A stretch of 13,674 nucleotides of DNA from assembly GCA_964371945.1 (NCBI GenBank), contig CAYJPA010000115.1, forward strand, positions 1-13,674, given 5' to 3'. Positions within the stretch are counted from its first letter, which is position 1, and every line of letters begins with the position of its first letter. Source of the stretch: CAYJPA01 sp964371945. GTDB lineage: Bacteria > Chloroflexota > Chloroflexia > Thermomicrobiales > UBA6265. The notes beneath the pieces were generated by a model. It did no database searches, was not told the DNA's origin, and saw only the letters and a list, made by a program, of their open reading frames with translations. The position numbers and the translations under genes are program-made. Below, piece by piece: positions 1 through 7,060 of this stretch.

Positions 1-23
1 AGTGAACCGTGCACAGGGTTTCG

Positions 24-45
24 TAGGGGCGCATGGCATGCGCCC
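24..45. repeat. REP-like palindrome
   Basis: An 8-bp perfect inverted repeat, GGGCGCAT (27-34) and ATGCGCCC (38-45), closes a GGC triloop and is preceded by GTAG. It lies beyond the 3' end of the dehydrogenase gene. The GTAGGGGC-plus-stem form resembles interspersed palindromes that I recall from several GC-rich phyla. The family assignment is inference; the hairpin itself is directly visible. Nothing else is apparent in 1-203. Confidence 0.5.
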
Positions 46-203
46 GCGACCCCAATACCACCAAATCAACTCCTTCAGCGCGGTCAAACTGCACCAGGCG
101 CGGGCCATGCACATATGCGCACGGTCGGCGAACGTTGCAACCCGTGACGGCACACCACTATCGCTCGCTTAATCCGCAACGAGGTAGTGCATGTTTGATC
201 CGG

Positions 204-1283
204 TCAGCTCGACACGAGCGCCAGAACTCCCTCGGCGTCCAATCCGCCAAGCCCGAGGTCGCCGGGAGAGCGTTGCTTTGCCCTGAAATCGATGCCAAGA
301 ACCGCGGACGCGAGCGTCACCAGCGCATCGATCATCGGCGTCGCGACCCCGACCAGTTGCGCAAGCGCCGACCACGTCGCCAGACCAAACGGCACATCCT
401 CTGTCAGCCAGCGGGTGTCGATCTGGCCAGGAGCCCGCAACGACGTGAGCATTCGCGACCCGTTGATCACCGACCACAGATCGCCGCTCGGGCCGAAACC
501 CGCGGCCGCGAACCCCTCGGCCACCGGCGTCAAGGTGAGCCCGAACGCCGCGCCGATCGCCAACCGCTCCAAGTCGAGCGCCTCGATCGCCGACACCACC
601 GCCGGGGTAACACCCTCCTCGTAGAACCAGAATTCGCCCCGGCTCCGTTCGATCCGGCCCGCGTTCAGCAGCACACCAGGCGGATGGACGATCGGATTCA
701 ACGCCGAAAGCCCGGCCGACAGCACATGATCGTACGCCGTCGCACCCGGAAAAACCTGCTGAATCGCGGGCATCACCTCGGATGTCTGCGACGCCGGAAA
801 AACGCCCACCCCGAGCCTCGGCACAACACCCCAGATAACAGCCCGGTCGGGACCCGACTTGCGACACACATACGGCGCCGTATCCGACTCCGCCACCACC
901 ACACCTGTGATTCCAGCCGCCCGGATCGCCTCCGCGAATGCCAGCGAGCCAAGGTTTCCCGGCAACAAAACCAGCGTGTGCCCTGACCGAAGGTGCGGAA
1001 CGATCTGCTCGATGAACGGAGCATGCGCATATGACGGCACCGAGCAGAGCAACAGGTCCGACCAGGCCAGCGCTTCAGAAACGTCAGTCGTCACTCCCGC
1101 GAGTTTGCCGGCGCCGGTTTTCGACGCGCCCTCGAGCGTGATCGTTAGCGATTCGCGAATAGGAGCGATCGTGTGCGCGAACGCGGGGTGCTCCCACAGC
1201 AACACGTCGAACCCATCGAGCGCCAGCTTCGCCGCAATACTGAACGCAGTATTCCCACCACCGAGAACCGTCACCCGCCCCAC
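204..1283 (-). CDS. NAD/NADP octopine/nopaline dehydrogenase family protein
   Basis: The protein has 359 residues. The N-terminal Rossmann domain starts at once with VTVLGGGNTA (residues 4-13), the dinucleotide-binding loop. The C-terminal all-helical domain carries NPIVHPPGVLLNAG, with His200, and EDVPFGL, with Asp296. These lie where the family's catalytic His-Asp pair is expected (about 200 and 297 in characterised opine dehydrogenases). Members reduce the imine formed between a 2-oxo acid and an amino group, using NAD(P)H, in the cytoplasm; the substrate here is unknown. A longer frame runs to 1436, but GTG at 1283 is preferred. It has GGAGG six bases upstream and puts the Rossmann strand at residue 4, as is usual. 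The gene stands alone, divergent from the RHH regulator, with 195 bp between the starts. Family confidence is high; substrate unknown. Confidence 0.88.
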   Translation of the reverse strand: MGRVTVLGGGNTAFSIAAKLALDGFDVLLWEHPAFAHTIAPIRESLTITLEGASKTGAGKLAGVTTDVSEALAWSDLLLCSVPSYAHAPFIEQIVPHLRSGHTLVLLPGNLGSLAFAEAIRAAGITGVVVAESDTAPYVCRKSGPDRAVIWGVVPRLGVGVFPASQTSEVMPAIQQVFPGATAYDHVLSAGLSALNPIVHPPGVLLNAGRIERSRGEFWFYEEGVTPAVVSAIEALDLERLAIGAAFGLTLTPVAEGFAAAGFGPSGDLWSVINGSRMLTSLRAPGQIDTRWLTEDVPFGLATWSALAQLVGVATPMIDALVTLASAVLGIDFRAKQRSPGDLGLGGLDAEGVLALVSS

Positions 1284-1289
1284 AGCCCG

Positions 1290-1294
1290 CCTCC
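1290..1294 (-). promoter_or_regulatory. Ribosome binding site that decides the dehydrogenase start
   Basis: On the minus strand GGAGG sits six bases before GTG 1283. The upstream in-frame ATG codons (1331 and the frame start at 1436) have weaker context, and the extra residues would precede a Rossmann fold that normally begins the protein. Confidence 0.7.
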
Positions 1295-1427
1295 ATTCGA
1301 TCCGTTCCCGCCGACAACGCTCGACGATCATACCGCCAAGGAACAGCTCGTGTGATCGGTTCCCGAGTCTGGGTTCAACAGGCCCGTTCACTCCAAATTG
1401 GCAACGTGCCGCGATCGTGACACTAGT

Positions 1428-1479
1428 TGACATCACGACGACTTGACATTGACGTCATAGTGGTGCTATTGTGACGTCA
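1428..1479. promoter_or_regulatory. Three phased TGACRTCA operators upstream of the RHH gene
   Basis: TGACATCA occurs at 1428-1435 and TGACGTCA at 1450-1457 and 1472-1479. Centre-to-centre distance is exactly 22 bp twice, about two helical turns, so all three present the same face. The middle site lies between the -35 and -10 boxes and the last one covers the predicted start site and the A of the ATG. RHH dimers characteristically bind short tandem palindromes and repress their own operon. Autoregulation is therefore inferred; the repeats and spacing are seen directly. Confidence 0.6.
1443..1472 (+). promoter_or_regulatory. Sigma70-type promoter giving a predicted leaderless mRNA
   Basis: TTGACA (1443-1448) is a consensus -35. 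TATTGT (1467-1472) matches four of six -10 positions after an 18-bp spacer. Counting six to seven bases on puts transcription start at or next to the A of ATG 1479. No Shine-Dalgarno sequence precedes that ATG, which agrees with a leaderless transcript. Confidence 0.6.
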
Positions 1480-1997
1480 TGGACATTTCAACATATCTCG
1501 ACCAACTTCATACCAGCTTGATGCTCGCCGCCAAAGCAGGCGGTGAGGACTCCCTCGCGCTCGCCGAGCGTCTCACTGCCCCGCTCGAATCGGCCGCCCG
1601 ATTGGCGCTACTCGAAGCGCTCTCTGCCGCGGCGGCCGAGATCACGCGCGACATGGCGCCCGGCTCGGTCGATGTCCGCCTGCGCGGCCGCGATCCGGAA
1701 TTCGTGGTGATGTTGCCTTCGCCCTTCGATCGAGCCGAATCGACAGACTCGTCGATGGAAAAAAATCCGGCGTCGCCGGTCATGCCTGAATCGGATGAGG
1801 GTGGCACTGCGCGCTTGACACTCCGCCTTCCCGAACATCTCAAATCGCGGATCGATGAGGCCGCAAGTCAGGCCGGCCTTTCCGTCAATGCCTGGCTTGT
1901 TCGCTCCGTTGCGGCCGCGCTCAACGTCGATGACCGCGATCGCGGCGATGGCCGCCGCGGCCCACCCGGGCAACGCTTTACAGGCTGGGTCCGCTAA
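1479..1997 (+). CDS. Ribbon-helix-helix (HicB/Arc-like) transcriptional regulator
   Basis: The protein has 172 residues. Residues 1-60 look helical and 64-80 form a probable strand pair (SVDVRLRG, EFVVMLP). A low-complexity linker spans about 84-108. The RHH domain is at about 110-150: the strand ARLTLRLP, helix A EHLKSRIDEAASQAG, then LSVNAWLVRSVAAAL as helix B. The C-terminal tail is Arg/Gly-rich and ends in QRFTGWVR. Such proteins bind DNA as dimers through the paired strand. No HicA-like toxin gene adjoins it, so a toxin-antitoxin role is not supported. The partner instead is the DUF4097 gene 57 bp downstream, probably in one operon. Phased palindromes over its promoter suggest autorepression. 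The ATG at 1479 has no ribosome binding site and appears to be leaderless. Confidence 0.8.
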   Translation: MDISTYLDQLHTSLMLAAKAGGEDSLALAERLTAPLESAARLALLEALSAAAAEITRDMAPGSVDVRLRGRDPEFVVMLPSPFDRAESTDSSMEKNPASPVMPESDEGGTARLTLRLPEHLKSRIDEAASQAGLSVNAWLVRSVAAALNVDDRDRGDGRRGPPGQRFTGWVR

Positions 1998-2054
1998 CAA
2001 CGGATACGCGTTCAATTTTCGGATCGTCCAACCCTTACTAGAGGAGGAACCACC

Positions 2055-2927
2055 GTGCCTAGATTCGAGACACCTCAACCGATCATCGTGGCGATGGAGC
2101 TCAGCGTCGCCGACGTCTGGATCACTGCCAGCGATCGTACCGACACAATTGTCGAGGTGCGACCCGGCGATCCCTCCGACCCGGCCCAGGTACGGGCGGC
2201 GGAGACAACCCGAGTCGAATTCACCGGCGGCAGGCTGCACATCAAAACGCCGAAGCAGCGCTTGTTTGGCGGCGGACGCGAGTCGATCGACATCTCGATC
2301 GAGCTTCCAACCGGCTCCCGCATCCAGGGAGAATCCGGCGTCGGCTCGCTGAAAGCAGAAGGCCAAATCGGCGATTGCACATTCAAACTGGGCGTCGGAG
2401 AGATCACCCTCGATCAAACCGGACCGCTCCGGTTGGCAACGGGCAGCGGGAGCATCAATGTCGATGGCGCGGCCGGCGAGACGGATATCGCCACCGGCAA
2501 TGGCTCGGTGCGCATTCGCGAAATCGCCGGTCCGGCCTCGATCAAGAACTCGAATGGCGACACGACGATCGGAGAGATCGCCGGCGAGCTCCGCGTCAAC
2601 TCCGCCAATGGCCGCATCTCGGTGGATCGAGCGGCGGGATCGGTCACCGCCAAGACCGCGAACGGCGCGATCCGAATCGGAGAGGTGGTTCGCGGCGCGA
2701 TCATGCTCGAGTCGGCGCATGGAGGGTTGGAGATCGGGATCCGGAGCGGATCGGCCGCCTGGCTCGATCTGAGCTCGAAATTCGGCAAAGTGCGCAACTC
2801 GATGGACCCGACCAGCGGACCGATCGCGTCCGACGACACCGTTGAGGTGCGCGCCCGTACCGGCATGGGTGACATCTCGGTCCATCACTCGACCGAATCG
2901 GTTCCAGCGGCAGTCGTCTACGTTTGA
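2055..2927 (+). CDS. DUF4097-family beta-strand repeat protein
   Basis: The protein has 290 residues and starts at GTG, with AGGAGG ending seven bases upstream. It has no signal peptide and no membrane segment. Residues from about 95 to 235 consist of short, near-periodic units of about 20 residues with alternating beta strands and Asn/Gly turns, for example SNGDTTIGEIAG, SANGRISVDRAAG and TANGAIRIGEVVRG. This is expected to form a right-handed beta-helix or stacked-sheet rod, typical of DUF4097 (an adhesin-like domain). The N-terminus (FETPQPIIVAMELSVADVWI) resembles the usual strand-rich lead-in. Molecular function is unknown for the family. Because there is no export signal, a cytoplasmic role linked to the RHH gene is more likely than adhesion. 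The two genes probably share the upstream operator-controlled promoter. Confidence 0.82.
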   Translation: MPRFETPQPIIVAMELSVADVWITASDRTDTIVEVRPGDPSDPAQVRAAETTRVEFTGGRLHIKTPKQRLFGGGRESIDISIELPTGSRIQGESGVGSLKAEGQIGDCTFKLGVGEITLDQTGPLRLATGSGSINVDGAAGETDIATGNGSVRIREIAGPASIKNSNGDTTIGEIAGELRVNSANGRISVDRAAGSVTAKTANGAIRIGEVVRGAIMLESAHGGLEIGIRSGSAAWLDLSSKFGKVRNSMDPTSGPIASDDTVEVRARTGMGDISVHHSTESVPAAVVYV

Positions 2928-3283
2928 GCGCGGTTCGGAACATGGGGATCAGCGCCACGGGAATGATGAAGCGTGCGTTTTTATTCGGTGTATCAGGGAG
3001 CGCGTCCCGCCGTACTCAACCCTGGAAGGGTTTCGTTGGCGTAGCCCGGTCAATTTATTGCCGGGCGATGTACAACAGACAATAGTCCGATCAATGACGC
3101 ATTCCTCATAATTCCCGTGTTCAGACTCGGAAGTCCTGCTCGAACTGAGTCCGAGCAACCGGCCTCGGATTGATCGTCGTTCCGGCCACAATGACAAGCT
3201 CATGGCCTACTGGGAGAATCCGTCGTGCCGGCAGCGATCGCGGGAACACGAGGCATCGACCTCGAGCAGTGAGGAGTGACGAC
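2928..3283. other. Gene-free stretch with one REP-like element
   Basis: I find no convincing coding region here. The only structure seen is the double-hairpin element at 3018-3066. The end of the stretch holds the GAGGAG ribosome binding site (3271-3276) of the next gene. Confidence 0.5.
3018..3066. repeat. REP-like double hairpin, copy 1
   Basis: Hairpin I is AACCCT-GGA-AGGGTT (3018-3032). A linker, TCGTTGGCGTA, leads to hairpin II, where GCCCGG (3044-3049) pairs with CCGGGC (3061-3066). The inner CAA and TTG extend stem II past a single bulged T. The same arrangement recurs at 11870-11917 with a compensating base-pair change in stem I. Confidence 0.6.
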
Positions 3284-3748
3284 ATGGCTGATATGGCAGC
3301 ACTTCGCCAAGGAGTCCGGGAGAGTTTGCCCGAGCTCGACGATGTCCAGAACGCGGATCTTCGCGACAAGGTCGTGGAAGCATTCGCGCTGGCGCTCTCC
3401 CAAACCGAGTTTGAGCGCATCGAAGATATGCGCCCGTCCGGCAATTACAACACCCCGGCGATGACACGCGGATCGCAGGCACGAACCCTTGATCTCGCAG
3501 GACTCGCTGCGCTTCGCGACAGCGCACGCTCGACGACCTCGCGACCGGGCTCACGGGGCCCGAAGCCGGATGAAACTCGGACGGTTATCGCATCGACTGG
3601 CTTTGGCGAAAGCCGGGTAGCAATCAGGAAACATCGCGCAGGAGCGGACCGTACGCTCGTCCCGTTCTTGCGTTCGCGCCGCATCAACGGAACAGCGACC
3701 GGCTGTCTTCTACACCATAGGCGTTCAGCTCGGAATCGCCCGGCTTGA
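3284..3748 (+). CDS. Hypothetical protein, possibly a degenerate HD-hydrolase-like gene
   Basis: The protein has 154 residues. ATG 3284 follows GAGGAG with a seven-base gap, so translation is credible. Residues 1-65 (LPELDDVQNADLRDKVVEAF, then ALALSQTEFERIEDM) read like an ordinary globular helix pair. They recall the segment that precedes the metal-binding region in small HD-domain phosphohydrolases; this is a weak resemblance from memory. From about residue 66 the composition changes to Arg/Ser/Thr/Pro-rich sequence with no fold signature. No HD motif is found in any frame downstream. The simplest reading is an intact 5' part joined to non-homologous sequence, that is a truncated or frameshifted remnant. 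A short novel gene that stops earlier in function is the alternative. It stands alone, with long empty stretches on both sides. Confidence 0.35.
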   Translation: MADMAALRQGVRESLPELDDVQNADLRDKVVEAFALALSQTEFERIEDMRPSGNYNTPAMTRGSQARTLDLAGLAALRDSARSTTSRPGSRGPKPDETRTVIASTGFGESRVAIRKHRAGADRTLVPFLRSRRINGTATGCLLHHRRSARNRPA

Positions 3749-4245
3749 AGCCAAGTTTGATGAATCCCAACCCAACCAGCATCTCCGGCAAAGTGACCGC
3801 AGACCATCCCGACTTGTTCCGATCATGGAAGCGACTTGCTTGCGACGTCAGCACAGACTAGAGTGCGACAACCATGATCACAATCGCGAGACCAGCGCGG
3901 AGCCTACTTCCATCGGCGGAGACGATTAGCGCCGCCCCGATTGGCACGAGCATGATCGAGAAGACGGATTACGCCCAGCATTCGCCGCACCCGATGCGGT
4001 CATCAAAGCTGAAAAGCCGAAGGCCCCTCATAGCTCGTGATCCCCCATTGTCGCTCACCGAAGTTTCTATTGTAGCGATGCATGAGAGGTCCTGGAACGA
4101 GGACAATCGAGCGACGCGGGTCAGTTTTCGGACGACCCGAGTTTCTCGATACTGTCGTCCAGGGGTCGAGTTTCACGGTAGGCAACTATGCTTACGTTGA
4201 GGCAGTGGAATTGCGACGATTTCCCCACTGGTCAACGAGGTGAAT
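3749..4245. other. Gene-free stretch
   Basis: The open frames here (for example 3874-4200) have no ribosome binding site and no recognisable protein signature. A TAGAGT box at 3859-3864 could be a -10, but I see no matching -35. No repeats or RNA gene were found. GAGGTG at 4237-4242 belongs to the next gene. Confidence 0.45.
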
Positions 4246-4710
4246 ATGATGACCGTCACGACAGCTATTGCAATCTACGGAGCAGTCGTTTCAAGCTTGC
4301 TCGCTTGTTTGACGATCTTCGGATATCTCCCTCGAGTGAGCGTCCGCTACTCTGTCGATCTACTAAACGACCTCCTTGAAATCGAAGCGATTAGGCACGG
4401 AGGTCGGGACGTTCGGATAAGCAGAGTACTCCTCGCGCCTCCAGGTAAATTCATGGCAGGGATGCTGCCTGACAAAGTGTTCAACGCGAGCTCAGTTCGG
4501 CTTCCGCACACGATCGAGCCACACAGCCGAATGCAACTGAAGCTTCCGCTTCGGGAAGTAGGCACCGTACTGCATGCAATGTCCTTTACGGGCCCTGTGT
4601 CAGTGCGAATCGTTTTCGAGGATGAGACTCACAGACGTTACCAAAGCAAGCCACTGACGATTCCCGTTGAGGACTGGGCCGCGCGTGACCCGATTCAGAT
4701 TCTCTTCTAG
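4246..4710 (+). CDS. Single-pass membrane-anchored hypothetical protein
   Basis: The protein has 154 residues. One hydrophobic helix (about residues 6-28, AIAIYGAVVSSLLACLTIF) is followed by a soluble domain of alternating strands (VSVRYSVDLLNDLLEIEAI, MQLKLPL, VSVRIVFEDETHRRYQSKPL). This layout resembles a loose group of small bacterial proteins that I recall: an N-terminal anchor, an Ig-like beta-sandwich, a phrase of the type LPxxIEPxSxxxL, and a C-terminal D/E-x-x-xRRYQSKP strand. The function is unknown. The start could be ATG 4246, ATG 4249 or GTG 4240; GAGG at 4237-4240 favours 4246 or 4249. The base composition is clearly lower in GC than the left end (one sampled 60-base line gives 28 G+C, against 42 in a line from the DUF4097 gene), which fits acquired DNA. 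It is probably transcribed alone or with the next two genes. Confidence 0.62.
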   Translation: MMTVTTAIAIYGAVVSSLLACLTIFGYLPRVSVRYSVDLLNDLLEIEAIRHGGRDVRISRVLLAPPGKFMAGMLPDKVFNASSVRLPHTIEPHSRMQLKLPLREVGTVLHAMSFTGPVSVRIVFEDETHRRYQSKPLTIPVEDWAARDPIQILF

Positions 4711-4860
4711 GCTGTTCCATTCGCGAGTACCGGGCGACCGATTCTCCCGTTGCTCGTTGCTGCTGGCTCTGCGACCATTCCAACTCCTAACGAGCCAGCG
4801 CGGTAGGATGACTTCTTCGGAGGACGTTATCGAGATCCGACGGAAGAGTCAGGGGAACCG

Positions 4861-5379
4861 ATGCTCTCACGACTATTCAAAAATACCTATGTGCTTGACG
4901 AGGCTTATATGCCGATCTTCGTTTCAGCGTGGCAGGCGGTTCAAGATTTCGCCGCTTTTGATCTCCAGGCCGCGATTGACAAGGAAATTTCTAAAGGGGG
5001 ATGTACGCCGGACAGAATGAAGGCGTTGCTTATGGAGCAAGACACACCGGTTAGGGCAATGTTGAAGGCAAGAGAGCGACTACGGGACAGGCGGCCGACT
5101 GATGGCCGATTCTCGACCAACTTGCATCGGCGCATGATCGAACTCATTGACTGGCAAGAAAAACACCTGAGCTACTCATTGATGCTTAGGGCGTGTGATC
5201 CAACCGACGAGACCAGAGGGGGAGAACGAGCCTTCTGGAGGGCTACTCGTCGCAATCATGCAGCTGGATGGCGTGTTCGTGCATACGCGAAGAAGATCAC
5301 AGCGGAGTTACAGTCTATCTATGAACAGTTTCCAGACCTAAGGCCCTATCTCCAATCAATGGTTGAATATACGGATTGA
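4861..5379 (+). CDS. Hypothetical helical protein, 172 residues
   Basis: I do not recognise this protein. ATG 4861 has AGGGG (4850-4854) five bases upstream, which supports translation. It has no signal peptide or membrane helix. It is predicted mostly helical and rich in Arg, with aromatic and aliphatic residues spaced like amphipathic helices (AYMPIFVSAWQAVQDFAAFD, MIELIDWQEKHLSYSLMLRA, YAKKITAELQSIYEQF). It lies 150 bp after the membrane-anchored protein and 201 bp before another uncharacterised protein of nearly equal length, all on the plus strand. Both share an acidic, helical C-terminal end with a YEQF string (here IYEQFPDL, in the next one LYEQFNEL). Distant relationship is possible but not shown. 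It belongs to the accessory lower-GC segment. Confidence 0.6.
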   Translation: MLSRLFKNTYVLDEAYMPIFVSAWQAVQDFAAFDLQAAIDKEISKGGCTPDRMKALLMEQDTPVRAMLKARERLRDRRPTDGRFSTNLHRRMIELIDWQEKHLSYSLMLRACDPTDETRGGERAFWRATRRNHAAGWRVRAYAKKITAELQSIYEQFPDLRPYLQSMVEYTD

Positions 5380-5580
5380 GACGCGGGCGTTCTGGCGCGA
5401 CGAATCCGATCACTCCGACGCCTGACTCACAACTGACCCAGGAGCCGCGCTGATTCTCGTCGCCTTGCGCCGACGCGTGGGCTTTGCGACGATTCGCGCG
5501 GGGATCGCGAACAGCATTCGACGCTTTTCGAAGTTTCCTAAGATCCGAGACGTTGGCGACCATCCTAGCTGGGAAGTCCT

Positions 5581-6096
5581 ATGCGAATTTTCAGATCGCG
5601 GCTGAAACAAGAAGCATGGCCGACCCCTAAGGGAGTGCCAGTCGCTCTGCGAGAATACGCCGTTCAATGGTTGAAGACAGCGACGCTCGCGCGGGCGACA
5701 AACGTCGACGAGAAGGCAGACATACTCGGGATCAGTCAGCTTGAAGATCCGCGAATGCAAAGCCTTTTCGTTGAGATAGCTGAGGCTCTCGTCGCTCTCC
5801 AACTGCAACTTCGCTTGTTCCAATCAATTCGTCCCGAAGAGTCCGATTTGTTCGAGTTACACGACAATTCTCTGGCCAGGTGGCTCACTCTGTGCGGTAA
5901 CCTGGACAATGTCTTTGCACAAATGCAAGCGGTAGAGGACAAAGAGTGGTGGAACAGCCATTTACACTCCAGACGCTCGAAGTCCTTCGAGCGACTCGGC
6001 AAGATCGCCGAAGGCGACTTGCTGGATTCGCTGAAGAGGCTGAAGGTGAGAAATCCGGAACTCTATGAGCAGTTCAATGAACTCATGGAGAGCTAG
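5581..6096 (+). CDS. Hypothetical helical protein, 171 residues
   Basis: I do not recognise this protein. ATG 5581 follows GGGAAG with a short gap, a weak ribosome binding site, so the start is less certain than for its neighbours. The sequence is soluble and mainly helical, with leucine-rich amphipathic stretches (SLFVEIAEALVALQLQLRLF, LARWLTLCGNLDNVFAQMQA) and a charged C-terminal third (KSFERLGKIAEGDLLDSLKR, then NPELYEQFNELMES). No catalytic or DNA-binding motif is evident. It is co-directional with the preceding hypothetical gene, but 201 bp separate them, so they may have separate promoters. It ends a cluster of three small uncharacterised genes in the lower-GC segment. Confidence 0.55.
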   Translation: MRIFRSRLKQEAWPTPKGVPVALREYAVQWLKTATLARATNVDEKADILGISQLEDPRMQSLFVEIAEALVALQLQLRLFQSIRPEESDLFELHDNSLARWLTLCGNLDNVFAQMQAVEDKEWWNSHLHSRRSKSFERLGKIAEGDLLDSLKRLKVRNPELYEQFNELMES

Positions 6097-6519
6097 ACAA
6101 CGCTGACAGGCAGAAGTGGCAGCTCCGAATGGCGTTTTGCTGGCGCATCGATGGTTTGAAAGCCCTACAAGAGCTCGGACGCAGTTTCGGAGTGACCCAA
6201 GCCAGCAAGCACTCTCCGCCGGCCGATGACGTCAAGGCCCAACAGTCGCCGCCCGTATCAAAGCCCGAGAAGCCAAAGCCGGTGGGTCGGGTATCACGAG
6301 CCGCGCGTTGTTGGATCAGCGCGCGAGTCGGCCACATATCCGAGAGGTTCAACTCGTCGGATCGGCCCGGCGAGGGATCCTTGAGAGGGCGATCGGACCC
6401 TAACAGGCAACATTCCGCTTATTCACGACGAATCGAGACGCTCACGATATGCGGAATCACTTTGTGCTGAAGCCATGGGTTGCGCTCAGAGTAGAGGTCT
6501 GGCGCAAACTCGTTCTGTC
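6097..6519. other. Gene-free stretch
   Basis: This lies between the convergent ends of the hypothetical gene and the acetyltransferase. The open frame at 6129-6470 has no ribosome binding site and no family signature. A lone TGACGTCA at 6227-6234 matches the RHH operator but is single, so it is probably chance. No RNA gene or repeat was seen. Confidence 0.45.
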
Positions 6520-6550
6520 GAGGTAATCAGTGTTACTTGCCGATTACCTC
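6520..6550 (-). terminator. Stem-loop overlapping the acetyltransferase stop codon
   Basis: A perfect 9-bp inverted repeat, GAGGTAATC (6520-6528) and GATTACCTC (6542-6550), encloses a 13-base loop. In the minus-strand mRNA the first arm encodes the last Glu-Val-Ile codons and the loop contains the TAA. No T-tract follows, so it is not a classical intrinsic terminator. It could be a 3'-end hairpin that stabilises the mRNA, or half of a bidirectional element. Confidence 0.4.
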
Positions 6551-7060
6551 CGCCTGGAGGATGGCGTACACGTCGACATCGTGATGACGACCCTGGTGAA
6601 ACCAGGCTCCCCGCGCTGACCCCTCGTGCCGAAATCCGCACCGCTCGGCCAGGCGACGCGACGGCTCATTGTCGGGATGAACGATCAACCTGATCCGATT
6701 GACTCGTTTCATCTCAAATAGGTATCTTACAATAAGATTGACCGCTTCAGTCCCAATACCTTTCCCCCGGCGCGACGGTTCGTAAATCTGGTAACAGAGT
6801 TCGAGCTCGTCCAGGTAATCGACGGTCTTGTACAACTCGATGTGTCCGATCAGTTCGCCTTCCGGAGAAAGCATGACCAGCATGCCTTCGTCCCGGTTCC
6901 AGAATCCGCTCTCCTGAAACTGCTTCCGGAAGGAGGACTGTGACATCACGGAGCGCGGGAAATACCCACCTCGACTGTCGATATCGATGTGGAAGAGATA
7001 GAGCTGATCCAGGTCGCACTCGAGCACCGGTCGTAGAGTGACAAGCGTCCCTGCAAGCAT
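6533..7060 (-). CDS. GNAT family N-acetyltransferase (RimJ/RimL-like)
   Basis: The protein has 175 residues, the usual size for one GNAT domain. It starts with TLVTLRPV, the first strand of the fold. The acetyl-CoA pyrophosphate loop is SRRGKGIGTEA (residues 96-106, R-x-x-G-x-G/A). It is followed by the helix VNLIVRYLFE and by HPDNEPSRRLAERCGFRHEG (128-147), typical of the RimJ/RimL subgroup. Such enzymes transfer acetyl groups from acetyl-CoA to amines such as protein N-termini, antibiotics or small metabolites; the acceptor is not predictable here. A frame extends to 7093, but ATG 7060 has AGGAG six bases upstream and places the first strand correctly. The gene is oriented opposite to its neighbours. 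Its 5' side faces the decayed tRNA-Gly copy at 7217. Confidence 0.85.
   Translation of the reverse strand: MLAGTLVTLRPVLECDLDQLYLFHIDIDSRGGYFPRSVMSQSSFRKQFQESGFWNRDEGMLVMLSPEGELIGHIELYKTVDYLDELELCYQIYEPSRRGKGIGTEAVNLIVRYLFEMKRVNRIRLIVHPDNEPSRRLAERCGFRHEGSARGAWFHQGRHHDVDVYAILQAEVIGK

Noticed and set aside
33..986. A 317-residue plus-strand open frame and other long frames opposite the dehydrogenase gene
   Set aside because: It is Arg/His/Pro-rich antisense sequence with no domain, opposite a well-supported gene whose Rossmann and catalytic motifs are intact.
1608..2888. A 426-residue minus-strand open frame across the RHH and DUF4097 genes
   Set aside because: It is antisense to two genes with good domains; GC-rich codon bias alone keeps it open.
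3874..4200. A 108-residue plus-strand frame with a TAGAGT box ten bases before its ATG
   Set aside because: There is no matching -35, no ribosome binding site and no protein-like signature.
5403..5417. Short match on the minus strand to part of the tRNA-Gly att core
   Set aside because: Only about 12 of 14 bases agree, with no extension to either side; it is compatible with chance.
6227..6234. Lone TGACGTCA, and another at 10451-10458 inside the ATPase gene
   Set aside because: Single 8-bp matches are expected by chance and they lack the 22-bp phasing seen at the RHH promoter.
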